Shown: positions 51,389-59,589 of the stretch, one piece after another
Numbering within the stretch: position 1 is the stretch's first letter
How the letters are laid out: each line of letters opens with the position of its first letter
Source: Phytomonospora sp040655735
Lineage (GTDB): Bacteria > Actinomycetota > Actinomycetes > Mycobacteriales > Micromonosporaceae
Assembly: GCF_040655735.1 (NCBI RefSeq)
Contig: NZ_JBFAKK010000002.1
Coordinates: 372,001-436,000 of the forward strand
Direction of reading: 5' to 3'
DNA: 64,000 nt
The notes under the pieces: generated by a model
The model's input: the letters and a program-made list of their open reading frames with translations, nothing else
The model's database searches: none
Told to the model about the DNA's origin: nothing
Made by a program: the position numbers and the translations under genes

Positions 51389-52375
51389 TTACCAGGCCCA
51401 GGCTTCGGGGCCGGGGCCGCCGTTTCCGACCGGCGGGAACATCTCGTCGAGCGCGGTCAGCTCCGCCTCGTCGAGGACGACGTCGAGGGCCTTGAGCGTG
51501 TCGTCGAGCTGCCCGGCCGTGCGGGGTCCGACGATCGGCGCGGTGACGGCAGGCTGCGCCAGGAGCCAGGCGAGCGCCACGTGGGAGGGCGCCTTGCCGA
51601 GCTGGTCGCAGAACTTCTCCCAGGCTTCCAGCTGGTCGCGGTTCGCCTCGACGGTCTCGGCCGAGCGGCCGGTGCCGCTGCGGTCGGCGGTGCCCTCGCG
51701 CATCTTGCGCAGGACGCCCGACAGCGCGCCGCCGTGCAGCGGGGACCAGGGGATGATCCCGATGCCGTACTCCTGCGCGGCCGGGAGGACCTCCAGCTCG
51801 ACGTGGCGGGTCATCAGGTTGTAGATGCACTGCTCGGAGACCAGGCCCAGGCTGTGGCGGCGGTTGGCGGCCTCCTGCGCCTGCACGAGGTGCCAGCCGG
51901 CGAAGTTGGAGGAGCCGACGTAGCGGACCTTCCCCTGCGCCACGAGCAGATCCATCGCCTGCCAGAGCTCTTCCCAAGGCGTGGAGCGGTCCACGTGGTG
52001 CATCTGGTACAGGTCGATGTAGTCGGTCTGCATGCGCTTGAGCGAGTCCTCGCAGGCGCGGATGACGTGCCGCGCGGACAGGCCGCGGTCGTTGGGTCCC
52101 TCGCCCATGCCGCCGAAGACCTTCGTGGCCAAGACGACGTCGTCGCGGCGGGTGCCGCCCTTGGCGAACCAGGTGCCGAGGATCTTCTCGGTGACGCCCT
52201 CGCCGGTCTTCCAGCCGTATACGTCGGCGGTGTCGAAGAAGTTCAGTCCCACGTCGAGGGCCCGGTCCATGATCGCGTGGCTGTCGTCCTCGGTCGTCTT
52301 GGGACCGAAGTTCATGGTGCCCAGGCACAGGCGGGACACTTTGAGGCCGGTTCGGCCGAGATTGGTGTAGTCCAT
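51389..52375 (-). CDS. Aldo/keto reductase
   Basis: 328 residues from ATG 52375 (MDYTNLGRTGLKVSRLCLG). FDTADVYGWKTGEG holds the catalytic Asp and Tyr; VVLATKVFGGMGEG, DLYQMHHVD and VSEQCIYNLMTR follow, and APIVGPRTAGQLDDTL is the NADPH site. It belongs to the YajO/Gpr-like group of aldehyde reductases. The methyltransferase gene 13 nt upstream is on the same strand, so both are likely co-transcribed. A different aldo/keto reductase lies at 18.4 kb. Confidence 0.93.
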   Translation of the reverse strand: MDYTNLGRTGLKVSRLCLGTMNFGPKTTEDDSHAIMDRALDVGLNFFDTADVYGWKTGEGVTEKILGTWFAKGGTRRDDVVLATKVFGGMGEGPNDRGLSARHVIRACEDSLKRMQTDYIDLYQMHHVDRSTPWEELWQAMDLLVAQGKVRYVGSSNFAGWHLVQAQEAANRRHSLGLVSEQCIYNLMTRHVELEVLPAAQEYGIGIIPWSPLHGGALSGVLRKMREGTADRSGTGRSAETVEANRDQLEAWEKFCDQLGKAPSHVALAWLLAQPAVTAPIVGPRTAGQLDDTLKALDVVLDEAELTALDEMFPPVGNGGPGPEAWAW

Positions 52376-52388
52376 GATTCGAAGCCTT

Positions 52389-53111
52389 TCACCGACCGGC
52401 GCCGACGTACAAGCCCGACGAGGTCGGCGCGTCGCCGTCGTGGCGGACATCGAGGCCCGCCGCCTCGAAGGACGCCCGGTACTCCGCGTCGGTGAACAGT
52501 CCCAGCTCGTGGACCTCGCGGAAGGTGTGGACCTCGAAGCCGCGGGCGTAGACGTGGTGCATGTCCATGATCCCGTGGCGGCCCTCCCGGCGCTGGACGA
52601 TGAGGGTCGTCATCGCGCTGTCCGCCGCTCGGGCGGTGACGGGAATGCGCGTCTCCTCGAAGACCGCCGGGGTGTGCCAGGGCTCGACGATGAGGACGCC
52701 GCCGGGGTTGAGGTGGGCGGCCATGCGGGCCACCGCGGTGTTGAGGGCGGTGGGCTCGCGCATGTAGCCCACGGAGCCGAAGAGGCAGATCACGGCGTCG
52801 AAGCGGCGGCCCAGGTCGAGTTCGCGCATGTCGCCGACGCTGACGGGAACCCGCTCGGGGAGGCGGTCGCGGGCGAGGGCGACCATCCGCTCGGACAGGT
52901 CGACGCCGGCGGTGTCGGGGAAGACCTCGGAGAGGCCGAGGAGATGTCGGCCGGGACCGCAGGCGACGTCGAGGAGCGAGGTGGCGGCGGGGTTGGCGGT
53001 GCGGACGAGTTCGGCGAGGTGGGCGGTCTCGGCGGGGTAGTCGCTCTGGTCGAAGATCAGGTCGTAGGCGTCGGCGAGCAAGCCGGTGTAGGGAGGGGTG
53101 TCGGGGTGCAC
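52389..53111 (-). CDS. Class I SAM-dependent methyltransferase
   Basis: 240 residues from a GTG with GGAGG 5 nt upstream. Motif I is LLDVACGPGRHLLGL; AGVDLSERMVALAR and FDAVICLFGSVGYM follow, then LNPGGVLIVEPWHTP. It closely resembles the protein encoded at 53329-54024, so the two arose by tandem duplication. Substrate unknown; the group includes DesVI/TylM1-like N,N-dimethyltransferases of sugar pathways, but no deoxysugar genes are here. Confidence 0.9.
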   Translation of the reverse strand: MHPDTPPYTGLLADAYDLIFDQSDYPAETAHLAELVRTANPAATSLLDVACGPGRHLLGLSEVFPDTAGVDLSERMVALARDRLPERVPVSVGDMRELDLGRRFDAVICLFGSVGYMREPTALNTAVARMAAHLNPGGVLIVEPWHTPAVFEETRIPVTARAADSAMTTLIVQRREGRHGIMDMHHVYARGFEVHTFREVHELGLFTDAEYRASFEAAGLDVRHDGDAPTSSGLYVGAGR

Positions 53112-53328
53112 GGGGACCTCCGTGGATGTGGTTTTTGGCGGCCCTGGGACGTGGCGGGCGTTGGGGCGGGGTTTGGGTCACTTTACGGGGGGTGAGGGCG
53201 GCGTGGGGGGCGTCGTGTTCGGGGCCGAGGCGCTCGGCGCGCCATGGGTACTCAACGGCGCCGCCTTCCCGTACGCCGCCGCTCCCCCCTCGTCGTGGAC
53301 TCGATCGCCCAGCCCTCTACTTCGACGG

Positions 53329-54024
53329 CTACCGCCGCGCCCCCACGTACAACCCCCACCCCATCAGCACGTCGTCCACCCGCGTCACCGACAGCCCCGC
53401 CGCCGCGAAGGCCCGCTCGAAGTCGGCCGCCGAGTACAGCGACATCTCGTGCCGGTCGACGAAGGACCGCACACCGGCGTCGTCGGCGTAGACCATGTGC
53501 ATGTCCACCACGCCGAGGCTCCCGCGCTTCCGCGACACCGACAGCCGCGTCAGCACCCGGCCGTCCTCCTCCCACGCGCCCGCGACCCGGTACCCGTCGA
53601 AGAACTCACCGGGCGCGCGGAAGTTCTCCACCATCACCACCCCGCCCGGCCTCAGGTGCGCCGCCATGCTCGCCACGGCGGCGTCGAGCCCCGCATCACC
53701 GCCGGCGTAACCGATCGCCCCGAACAGGCACACGACGGCGTCGAACCGCCGCCCCAGGTCGAAGCCGCGCATGTCGCCGACCGTCACGGCACAGCCGCGC
53801 CCACGGGCGATGGCGGCCATCTGCGGCGAGAGTTCGAGCCCCTCGGCGGCGAAGGGCTCCGAGAGGTACCGCAGGTGCCCGCCGGACCCGCACGCCACGT
53901 CGAGCAGCGCGGCCGCGTCCGGGACACGCTCGCGGATCAGTTCGGTGACGGCCGCGCTCTCCCCGGCGTAGTCCTTGCCGGAGTAGAGCAGGTCGTAAAC
54001 GGTGGCCATGTCGTCGGCGTACAT
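53329..54024 (-). CDS. Class I SAM-dependent methyltransferase (paralogue)
   Basis: 231 residues. Motif I LLDVACGSGGHLRYL, then LSPQMAAIARGRG, FDAVVCLFGAIGYA and LRPGGVVMVENFRAPG, matching its neighbour over the whole length. Start ATG 54024 is supported by TAGCGT 6 nt upstream (leaderless). The 217 bp between the copies show no gene. Substrate unknown. Confidence 0.9.
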   Translation of the reverse strand: MYADDMATVYDLLYSGKDYAGESAAVTELIRERVPDAAALLDVACGSGGHLRYLSEPFAAEGLELSPQMAAIARGRGCAVTVGDMRGFDLGRRFDAVVCLFGAIGYAGGDAGLDAAVASMAAHLRPGGVVMVENFRAPGEFFDGYRVAGAWEEDGRVLTRLSVSRKRGSLGVVDMHMVYADDAGVRSFVDRHEMSLYSAADFERAFAAAGLSVTRVDDVLMGWGLYVGARR

Positions 54025-54076
54025 GCCCGCACGCTAAACCCATGCCGGGGGCGGCGACAGTCCTTTTCGTCCATGC

Positions 54077-54113
54077 GAAAGGCGCACCTCGTTCGAGACG
54101 GGGTGCGCCTTTC
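54077..54113 (-). terminator. Terminator of sepH
   Basis: GAAAGGCGCACC pairs perfectly with GGTGCGCCTTTC (12 bp) over a 13-nt loop, 7 nt beyond the sepH stop on the minus strand. Confidence 0.9.
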
Positions 54114-54120
54114 GGGTCGT

Positions 54121-55122
54121 TTATAAGCGGGTGCTCGACCGCGGCGAGGTGTCGCCGAAGAGCACGTCGTCCCAGGCCGGCAGCCGGTTGCGCGGCTTCC
54201 CGCCGGGCGTGGGCTCCGACTCGGTGTCGGTCTCGGTCCGGCGCGGCCGCAGGACGGCCAGCGACGGCACGCTCGGCGTGTCGCGGATCTCCACCGGCTC
54301 CGAACCGGGCAGGCCCAGTCCGCCCGAGGCGGGCTCGGGACGGCTCGGCGCGCCCATCGGACGCTCCAGGACGGCCCGAAGCGCGTCGCGGCGCAGCGGA
54401 TCGCGCGGCGCGGTCTCCCGCACCGACGGGCGGCTTCCCGCCCCGTGCAAGGGATCGCGCGACGGACGCGAGGTCGGCGCGGTCATCGTCTGCGTCGCCG
54501 GACCACCGCCGAGACCCAGGCCCGTCGGGGACAGCCCGGCCGGGCCCTCCGTCGACAGGAACTGCGCCATCTCGTCATCGGGTCCGACCGTCTGGCGGGC
54601 CTTGTCGAGCTCCCACACGGCCTGCGCGGTCGCCTTGCCGCTCGGCCACGTCGCGATGATCCGCCACGTGCCGTCCTCACGGCGGTAGGCGTCCCACGAG
54701 ACCTTGTCGGAGTCGACGCCGTGCTGCCCGAGCTTGCCGTCGACGATGTCGGCCAGGCGCGCGCCCCGGTCGGAGGTGCGCAGCCGGGCCCGGCGAGCGT
54801 GCTGCGCGAGCATGGCGCGTTCCTGCAGGACCGGACCGGCGTAGCGAAGCACCCGCGTCACCGGCACGCCGGCGTGGCGGGCCACGTCGTCGGCGGACTC
54901 GCCGGCGCGGATCCGGGACTGGATGTCGCGCGGCGAAAGGGTCACGGGAGTCGAGGTGATGACCGCGGGAGGCTCGTCGCCTTCGAGGGCGGTGCCCTTC
55001 TCGTGGCGGACGGCCGTGGCGATGCGCTCATCGAGCGGCAGAGTGAGAAGGCGGCCCACCTCGTCGGCGAGCACGAGGGCCTGACCGTCCTCGGAGAGGG
55101 CGACAAAACGTACCGGCCGCAT
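54121..55122 (-). CDS. sepH: Septation protein SepH (DUF3071)
   Basis: 333 residues beginning MRPVRFVALSEDGQALVLADEV. The N-terminal DUF3071 domain (about 1-165) contains the helix-turn-helix ADDVARHAGVPVTRVLRYAG and WDAYRREDGTWRIIATW. The C-terminal half is Pro/Arg/Ser-rich and disordered, ending with a conserved-looking NRLPAWDDVLFG. In streptomycetes and mycobacteria SepH binds FtsZ and promotes assembly of division rings. It is divergent from the STAND regulator across an inverted-repeat region. Confidence 0.95.
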   Translation of the reverse strand: MRPVRFVALSEDGQALVLADEVGRLLTLPLDERIATAVRHEKGTALEGDEPPAVITSTPVTLSPRDIQSRIRAGESADDVARHAGVPVTRVLRYAGPVLQERAMLAQHARRARLRTSDRGARLADIVDGKLGQHGVDSDKVSWDAYRREDGTWRIIATWPSGKATAQAVWELDKARQTVGPDDEMAQFLSTEGPAGLSPTGLGLGGGPATQTMTAPTSRPSRDPLHGAGSRPSVRETAPRDPLRRDALRAVLERPMGAPSRPEPASGGLGLPGSEPVEIRDTPSVPSLAVLRPRRTETDTESEPTPGGKPRNRLPAWDDVLFGDTSPRSSTRL

Positions 55123-55180
55123 CGCGCTCCTCCTCGCATCGGATGTCGCTTCAGGTCACATTACGCCCCACCGTACCGGC

Positions 55181-55268
55181 ATACATCCGTGCCGCGCCGC
55201 CGCGAAAGGAAGAAGATCACCAATTTCTTCCAGACGTTGGTCACGCGATTCGATCCGTACGGATGTAT
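55181..55268. promoter_or_regulatory. Inverted repeat pair between sepH and the STAND regulator
   Basis: ATACATCCGT (55181-55190) and its exact reverse complement ACGGATGTAT (55259-55268) lie 68 nt apart. The second overlaps the perfect palindrome ATCCGTACGGAT (55253-55264). A further ACGGATGT occurs near 55306. The repeated half-site suggests a regulator that binds both promoter sides. Confidence 0.6.
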
Positions 55269-55392
55269 CCCGACCTCGGCGGACCGGAACACCGCAGGTC
55301 ATCACGGATGTGGACCACAGTAGTGCCGGAAACGTGATATCGCCCGCTGTTTAGGCGACGTAACGTGAACGTGGAGTCGAGGGGGCGATGCC

Positions 55393-57144
55393 ATGACATT
55401 CGGCGCGCGACTGAACGGCCACCGCGTTCGCCTGGGTCTCACCCAGGAGCGTCTCGCCGAGCGGGCGCGGCTGGGTGTGCGCACGATCAGGGATCTCGAA
55501 CGCGACCGGGTCGCCAGACCCCGGCCGAGCTCCATCGCGTTGCTCGCCGACGCGCTGGAACTCGGCGGACGCGAGCGCGGCGAGTTCGTCGCCGCCGCGC
55601 GCGGAGTCCCCGAGGCGCTGTCGGTGGCTCCCGACCGCTTACCCGCCGCGCCGCGCCAGTTCGTCGGGCGCGAGACCGAGCTGCGCGAATACGCGGCCGT
55701 CGCGCGCTCCGGGCCGCTGGTGATCACCGGGCCCGGCGGCGTCGGCAAGACCGCCCTCGGCGTGCGCCTGGCCGAGGCGATGGCCGCCGACTGCCCCGAC
55801 GGGCGCGTCTACCTCGACCTGCGCGGCACCACCGAGCCCCTGTCGACGACCGCGGCGCTGCGCTCCCTGCTCACCGACCTCGGCGTCACCGGCCTGTCCG
55901 ACGATCCGGCCGAACTCGCCGCCCGATGGCGTGCCACGACCACCGGCCGCGCCCTGTACCTGTTGCTGGACAACGCCTCCGGCGACGAGCAGCTCCGGCC
56001 GCTGCTGCCCGCGCGCGGCAGCGTCACGGTCGTCACCGGCCGCCGGGCTCTCGCCACGGGCACCAACCGGGCCCTGTGCCCGCTGAGCCGACGATCGGGA
56101 TCAACGCTGCTGCGATCCCTGTCGGGCCAGGCGGCCGTCGACGAGAAGGCGCTCGCGCGCGTCGTCGACGCCTGCGGCGGTCTGCCGCTATCGATTCGGA
56201 TGGCGGCCGCCCGGCTCACCGCACGCCCACAGTGGACCATGACGGAACTCGCGAGCCGCCTGGAGACCGTCGGATCGGGCATCGTGCTCGCCTATCGCTC
56301 CCTGACCGCGCCCTCCGCCCGGCTCCTGCGCCTGCTGACCGTCGTCGCGCTCGACCCCGCGCCCTGCTGGCTCGGCGCGCAACTCGCCGGACTGTCCGAA
56401 GTGGAGGCGGCGACGCGCTTCGGCGAACTCGCCGACGCCCACCTCGTCGAGCGGACGGCCTACGCCGAGGGAAGCCGCCGGTACAGGGTGCACGACGCCG
56501 TGCGCGCCTACGCGGCCGGCCGGCGGGCGCTCGCCGATCCGGCCGCCGACGTGCGCCGTGCGGTGGAGCGCGCGGCACGGGCCGTCGTGGCGATCGCGGC
56601 CGACGCGGAGCACGCGCCCGGCGCGGTCGTGGGACCGCTGTGGGCGCGGTTGCGGACCGAGCCGACGCCCGCGCGGCCCGGTTGGTACGAGGCCGCGATG
56701 GCGCTGCTTCACGCGGCGGTCGCGCTCGGTCCAGGGGACGTGGTGTGGCGGCTGGCGGCGGTGACCGCCGCGCATCAGGACCGGCGGGCGCTGCACGATG
56801 ACCGCGGGGCCGCCACCGAACACGCGGTGCGGGCCGCCGACGGACTCGTGCCGCGGGCCGTCGCGGCGGTGACGCGCGCGGCGCACCTGCGCTGCGTGGG
56901 GCGGGCCGGGGAGGCCGTCGGGTGGTACGCGAGGTCGAGGGTGGCCGCGATGCGGCTCGGGGACCATCCGGCGCGGCTGCACGCGGAGCTGGGGATGGTC
57001 GAGGCGCTGCTGGCGGCCGGTGAGGTCGAGAGAGCCGAGCGAGGGCTGTGCCGGGTGCTGGCGGATCCGGCCGTCGATGCCGACGCGGGCGTGCACGGCG
57101 CCGCCCTGCGGGCGGCGGCGAGAGTGGCGGGGGCGGTGGGGTAG
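55393..57144 (+). CDS. XRE-HTH plus NB-ARC STAND regulator
   Basis: 583 residues. An XRE helix-turn-helix covers about 4-62 (LTQERLAERARLGVRTIRDL). The NB-ARC ATPase follows: Walker A GPGGVGKT (113-120), Walker B LYLLLDN (188-194) and GLPL (263-266). The C-terminal part (about 380-583) is helical and TPR-like. This plan, without a BTAD domain, is seen in pathway-type STAND regulators. A GAGGGGGCG ribosome site lies 6-8 nt before the ATG. A 72-residue Cys-rich peptide gene follows 173 nt downstream on the same strand. Confidence 0.9.
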   Translation: MTFGARLNGHRVRLGLTQERLAERARLGVRTIRDLERDRVARPRPSSIALLADALELGGRERGEFVAAARGVPEALSVAPDRLPAAPRQFVGRETELREYAAVARSGPLVITGPGGVGKTALGVRLAEAMAADCPDGRVYLDLRGTTEPLSTTAALRSLLTDLGVTGLSDDPAELAARWRATTTGRALYLLLDNASGDEQLRPLLPARGSVTVVTGRRALATGTNRALCPLSRRSGSTLLRSLSGQAAVDEKALARVVDACGGLPLSIRMAAARLTARPQWTMTELASRLETVGSGIVLAYRSLTAPSARLLRLLTVVALDPAPCWLGAQLAGLSEVEAATRFGELADAHLVERTAYAEGSRRYRVHDAVRAYAAGRRALADPAADVRRAVERAARAVVAIAADAEHAPGAVVGPLWARLRTEPTPARPGWYEAAMALLHAAVALGPGDVVWRLAAVTAAHQDRRALHDDRGAATEHAVRAADGLVPRAVAAVTRAAHLRCVGRAGEAVGWYARSRVAAMRLGDHPARLHAELGMVEALLAAGEVERAERGLCRVLADPAVDADAGVHGAALRAAARVAGAVG

Positions 57145-57317
57145 GGGGTTGTGCGACCCCCGGCGCTGACGTGGGGGCCCTGCCGATCACGCGCACAACG
57201 GGGTTCTCGCCACTGTGGACGGAGTCAAGGTCTGCTCAAGCTTTTCCGCCCGAGTACCAAGGACACTGCCCTCATCGTGCCCCGCCCTGAAGGCGGAAAC
57301 CGAGGAAGGAGCAGGCC

Positions 57318-57536
57318 ATGAAAGCCCTGACCGAGATCTGCGACCGTCTGGTCGCCGTGTTCGTCCCCCGAGCCACCGCCCTGGCCGACGAGTGCCAATA
57401 CGTGTACCGGTGTGAATCGAGGGACTGCAACTCCAGCCCCATCGGCCAGCAACGGATGCGGCGCCTGGTATGCGCGAGTGGGCGCCTCACCTTCTGGGAG
57501 AACTACGGATGCTGCTGCTCGTCTCCGCTGTGCTGA
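57318..57536 (+). CDS. Cys-rich 72-residue peptide, possible RiPP precursor or secreted peptide
   Basis: A strong ribosome site GGAAGGAG lies 6 nt before the ATG. The first 23 residues (MKALTEICDRLVAVFVPRA then TALA) form an amphipathic, leader-like segment ending in an ALA that could be a cleavage site. The rest holds eight of the nine cysteines (8, 26, 32, 37, 52, 65, 66, 67, 72), including a CCC triplet and a terminal Cys. GC content is lower than in the neighbours. It follows the STAND regulator. No modification enzyme is within view. It resembles unnamed small Cys-rich actinomycete proteins with a VP-TA leader, from memory. Confidence 0.65.
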   Translation: MKALTEICDRLVAVFVPRATALADECQYVYRCESRDCNSSPIGQQRMRRLVCASGRLTFWENYGCCCSSPLC

Positions 57537-57697
57537 CGAGATGGCGGGCCGCAACGGCTCCCCGGACCGGCCCGCTGCCGTCGAAGCCGGCAGAGACCAG
57601 GCCCTCGGCGTGAACGTGCGGTAGCTCTCCGCCCGGCGAAACGACCACCCACCATCCCACCCCTTTGCCGACACGCCCTAGCGCCGGACACGCGCCC

Positions 57698-57729
57698 GCC
57701 CACCCTCGACACGACGTCCGGGGGTGGGC
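57698..57729. terminator. Terminator between the Cys-rich peptide gene and the convergent gene
   Basis: GCCCACCC pairs with GGGTGGGC over a 16-nt loop, between two convergent genes. Confidence 0.6.
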
Positions 57730-57753
57730 GCAGTGCGGCCCGTCACCCGGTCT

Positions 57754-58257
57754 TCACGCCGCCTGCTCCTCCGCGGTGCCGTCACCCGAGTCGCTCGCCG
57801 ACGGCTCGGCCGGCTCGTCGACTGGCTCGTCGACGACCAGTTCGCTCAGGAACCGGCCGATGCGCGAGGCCTCGGCGGGCGTCAGGTCGGCGGGCAGGCT
57901 GAAGCTCAGCCGCATCCCCGGGCGCAGCTGGAGGGGGTAGTCGATCATCGACTTCTCCTCCTCCGGCTTCTTCAGCGGCTCGCCGGCCGCCCACGCGCGC
58001 GACTCCTTGACCATCCGCCGCAGTCTTCCGGCGTAGGCCTCGGCGGTGCTCGACTTCAGGTCGAGCGACTCCAGCTGGCTCCTGATCTGGTCGATGTCCA
58101 GGTCGTCGAGAACGGTGTCGATGGTGACGTCGGTGGCCTCCAGGACGCGCTTGAGCGTCGAGCGGGCCAGGTCGATCGACGTCCGCTTCAGCCGCCCGGT
58201 CTTGCCGAGCGCGTCGAGATAGACGAACAGGTCTTCGTACCGGGGTGCGTTGCTCAT
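57754..58257 (-). CDS. Hypothetical protein with operator-controlled promoter, 167 aa
   Basis: Start ATG 58257 (MSNAPRYEDLFVYLDALGK). The first about 95 residues are helical, like a SAM-type integrase N-terminal core (LARSTLKRVLEATDVTIDTV); no catalytic integrase part follows. Then PLQLRPGMRLSFSLPADLTPAEASRIGRFL and an acidic tail. The promoter is TTGCTG, 17 nt, TACAGT, with TACAGT 6 nt before the ATG, so it is leaderless. A perfect palindrome covers the spacer and -10, a sign of tight repression. Function unknown. Confidence 0.75.
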   Translation of the reverse strand: MSNAPRYEDLFVYLDALGKTGRLKRTSIDLARSTLKRVLEATDVTIDTVLDDLDIDQIRSQLESLDLKSSTAEAYAGRLRRMVKESRAWAAGEPLKKPEEEKSMIDYPLQLRPGMRLSFSLPADLTPAEASRIGRFLSELVVDEPVDEPAEPSASDSGDGTAEEQAA

Positions 58258-58265
58258 ATGGCCAC

Positions 58266-58284
58266 TGTATCTGTCTGAGATACA
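58266..58284 (-). promoter_or_regulatory. Palindromic operator on the promoter of the 167-aa gene
   Basis: TGTATCT-gtctg-AGATACA, with 7-nt perfect arms, lies between the -35 and -10 and covers most of the TACAGT -10. A repressor bound there would block polymerase. Confidence 0.7.
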
Positions 58285-58345
58285 TACAGCAACTATCCGG
58301 ATAGATGGAGATAGGCGCCGGTGGGCTGGGCCGGCGCCTATCGGC

Positions 58346-59557
58346 TCAGGTGAGCAGGCGGTGGGCGTGGTCGAGGGTGTGCCGTGCGACCTTCTTCCCC
58401 AGCGCGATGCCGGCCTCGTCGGCGATCCGGGTGTGGATTCCCGACCAGACGCGCGCGTCGACGTTCTCCCGCGACGGCGTCGCCCAGTCGGTGTAGGTCC
58501 GGGTCAGACCCGGCGCCGAGGGGCTGCCGATCGTGTAGGGCCGCGCGCTCGGGCCGGTCAGGTCGGTGAGCACGGCCTCGGCGGCGCCGGAGTAGATGTT
58601 GTGCCCCGACACGTAGTCGGGGTGCGATGGCGTGTCGTGCAGCGGCGTCCACTGTGGATCATGCAGTGCCCTGATCGCGGTGACCGGCCGCCAGGTGCGG
58701 TAGTGGTACTTGGCGTCGGAGGTGGCGATCTGCGTGTCGACCAGTGCCACGTGGAACAGCCCCACCAGGCCCGTGCGCCAGGCCAGTGACCGCCGCGACT
58801 GGACCAGCGCGGCCCGCAGGATCCCGTTGTAGAGCACCAGGGAGGACCCGAGCCAGAACTGCGCGGTGGCGGTCTGCGCCGGCGTGCGCACCGAACTCTC
58901 CCGCGCGCCGAAGGCGCGCACTTCGGCGAGGTCACGGGTGTTGCGGCTTGAGCCCAGGGGCGGGGGAGGGGGCGGGCGGAAGCGGTCGGCACGAGAGAGC
59001 AGGAACGGCCTGGCGTAACGGGTTCCCGACTGCTGACCGCCGCCGAAGGCCGGCGGCGTCGGCTGCCAGACCCCGGGCGCGGGCGGGTCGGGGGTGAACG
59101 GTGCGTTGACCGAGGCCGGGTCGAGGCCGTCGCCCACGCGGTCGGTGAGCAGCGCCCGCGCCTCGGCGCTTCCTGTCGTCACACCGCGTTGCTTGGCGCG
59201 GCCGTCGGGAATCCGGGCGAGGGACGCCGCCAGGGCGGCGTCGAGATCCCCCGCGCGGGACGGGATCTGGTCGCGGAGCACTTCGTGGACGGCGGAGGCC
59301 AGGGCGGCGTGCTGGAAGTCGGCGTCGCCCGACCGGCGCAGCGCTCGGGCCGCCGCCAGCCAGCCGATCGCCCAGGTCCGGCTGTTGGCCACCTGGGCGG
59401 AGGCGCCCGAGGCGGTGATGACGGCGGCGGTCAGGTCGTACCACTCGGTCGCCGGGTCCACAGTGGAGTCGGCGGACGCGGTCTGCGGGAAGGTCGCGAT
59501 GGCCACGGGGGTCAGGGCGGCGGCCACCACGAGCCGCCTTCGGGTCGTCTTGTGCAC
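58346..59557 (-). CDS. Exported vanadium-haloperoxidase/PAP2-like protein
   Basis: 403 residues from GTG 59557, with GGAG 5 nt upstream. Residues 1-30 look like a Sec or Tat-type signal (VHKTTRRRLVVAAALTPVAIA, ending TASA). The PAP2/haloperoxidase core shows YRTWRPVTAI, PSHPDYVSGHNIYSGAAEAV and VDARVWSGIHTRIADEAG, giving the Arg, Ser-Gly-His and Arg-x4-His residues that hold vanadate or phosphate. It is last in the sulfonate-like operon. True halogenation cannot be told from phosphatase activity by sequence. Confidence 0.85.
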   Translation of the reverse strand: MHKTTRRRLVVAAALTPVAIATFPQTASADSTVDPATEWYDLTAAVITASGASAQVANSRTWAIGWLAAARALRRSGDADFQHAALASAVHEVLRDQIPSRAGDLDAALAASLARIPDGRAKQRGVTTGSAEARALLTDRVGDGLDPASVNAPFTPDPPAPGVWQPTPPAFGGGQQSGTRYARPFLLSRADRFRPPPPPPLGSSRNTRDLAEVRAFGARESSVRTPAQTATAQFWLGSSLVLYNGILRAALVQSRRSLAWRTGLVGLFHVALVDTQIATSDAKYHYRTWRPVTAIRALHDPQWTPLHDTPSHPDYVSGHNIYSGAAEAVLTDLTGPSARPYTIGSPSAPGLTRTYTDWATPSRENVDARVWSGIHTRIADEAGIALGKKVARHTLDHAHRLLT

Positions 59558-59589
59558 GAGGACTCCTTGGTCGAGATCGGGGCCGCGGC

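Noticed and set aside
50400..52328. Extension of the methylase frame upstream into the aldo/keto reductase region
   Set aside because: The upstream part is antisense or out of frame to real genes; the ATG at 50399 with a ribosome site gives a full methylase.
57754..58257. Site-specific integrase and mobile element
   Set aside because: Only a core-binding-like helical region; no catalytic R-H-R-Y domain or attachment repeats seen.
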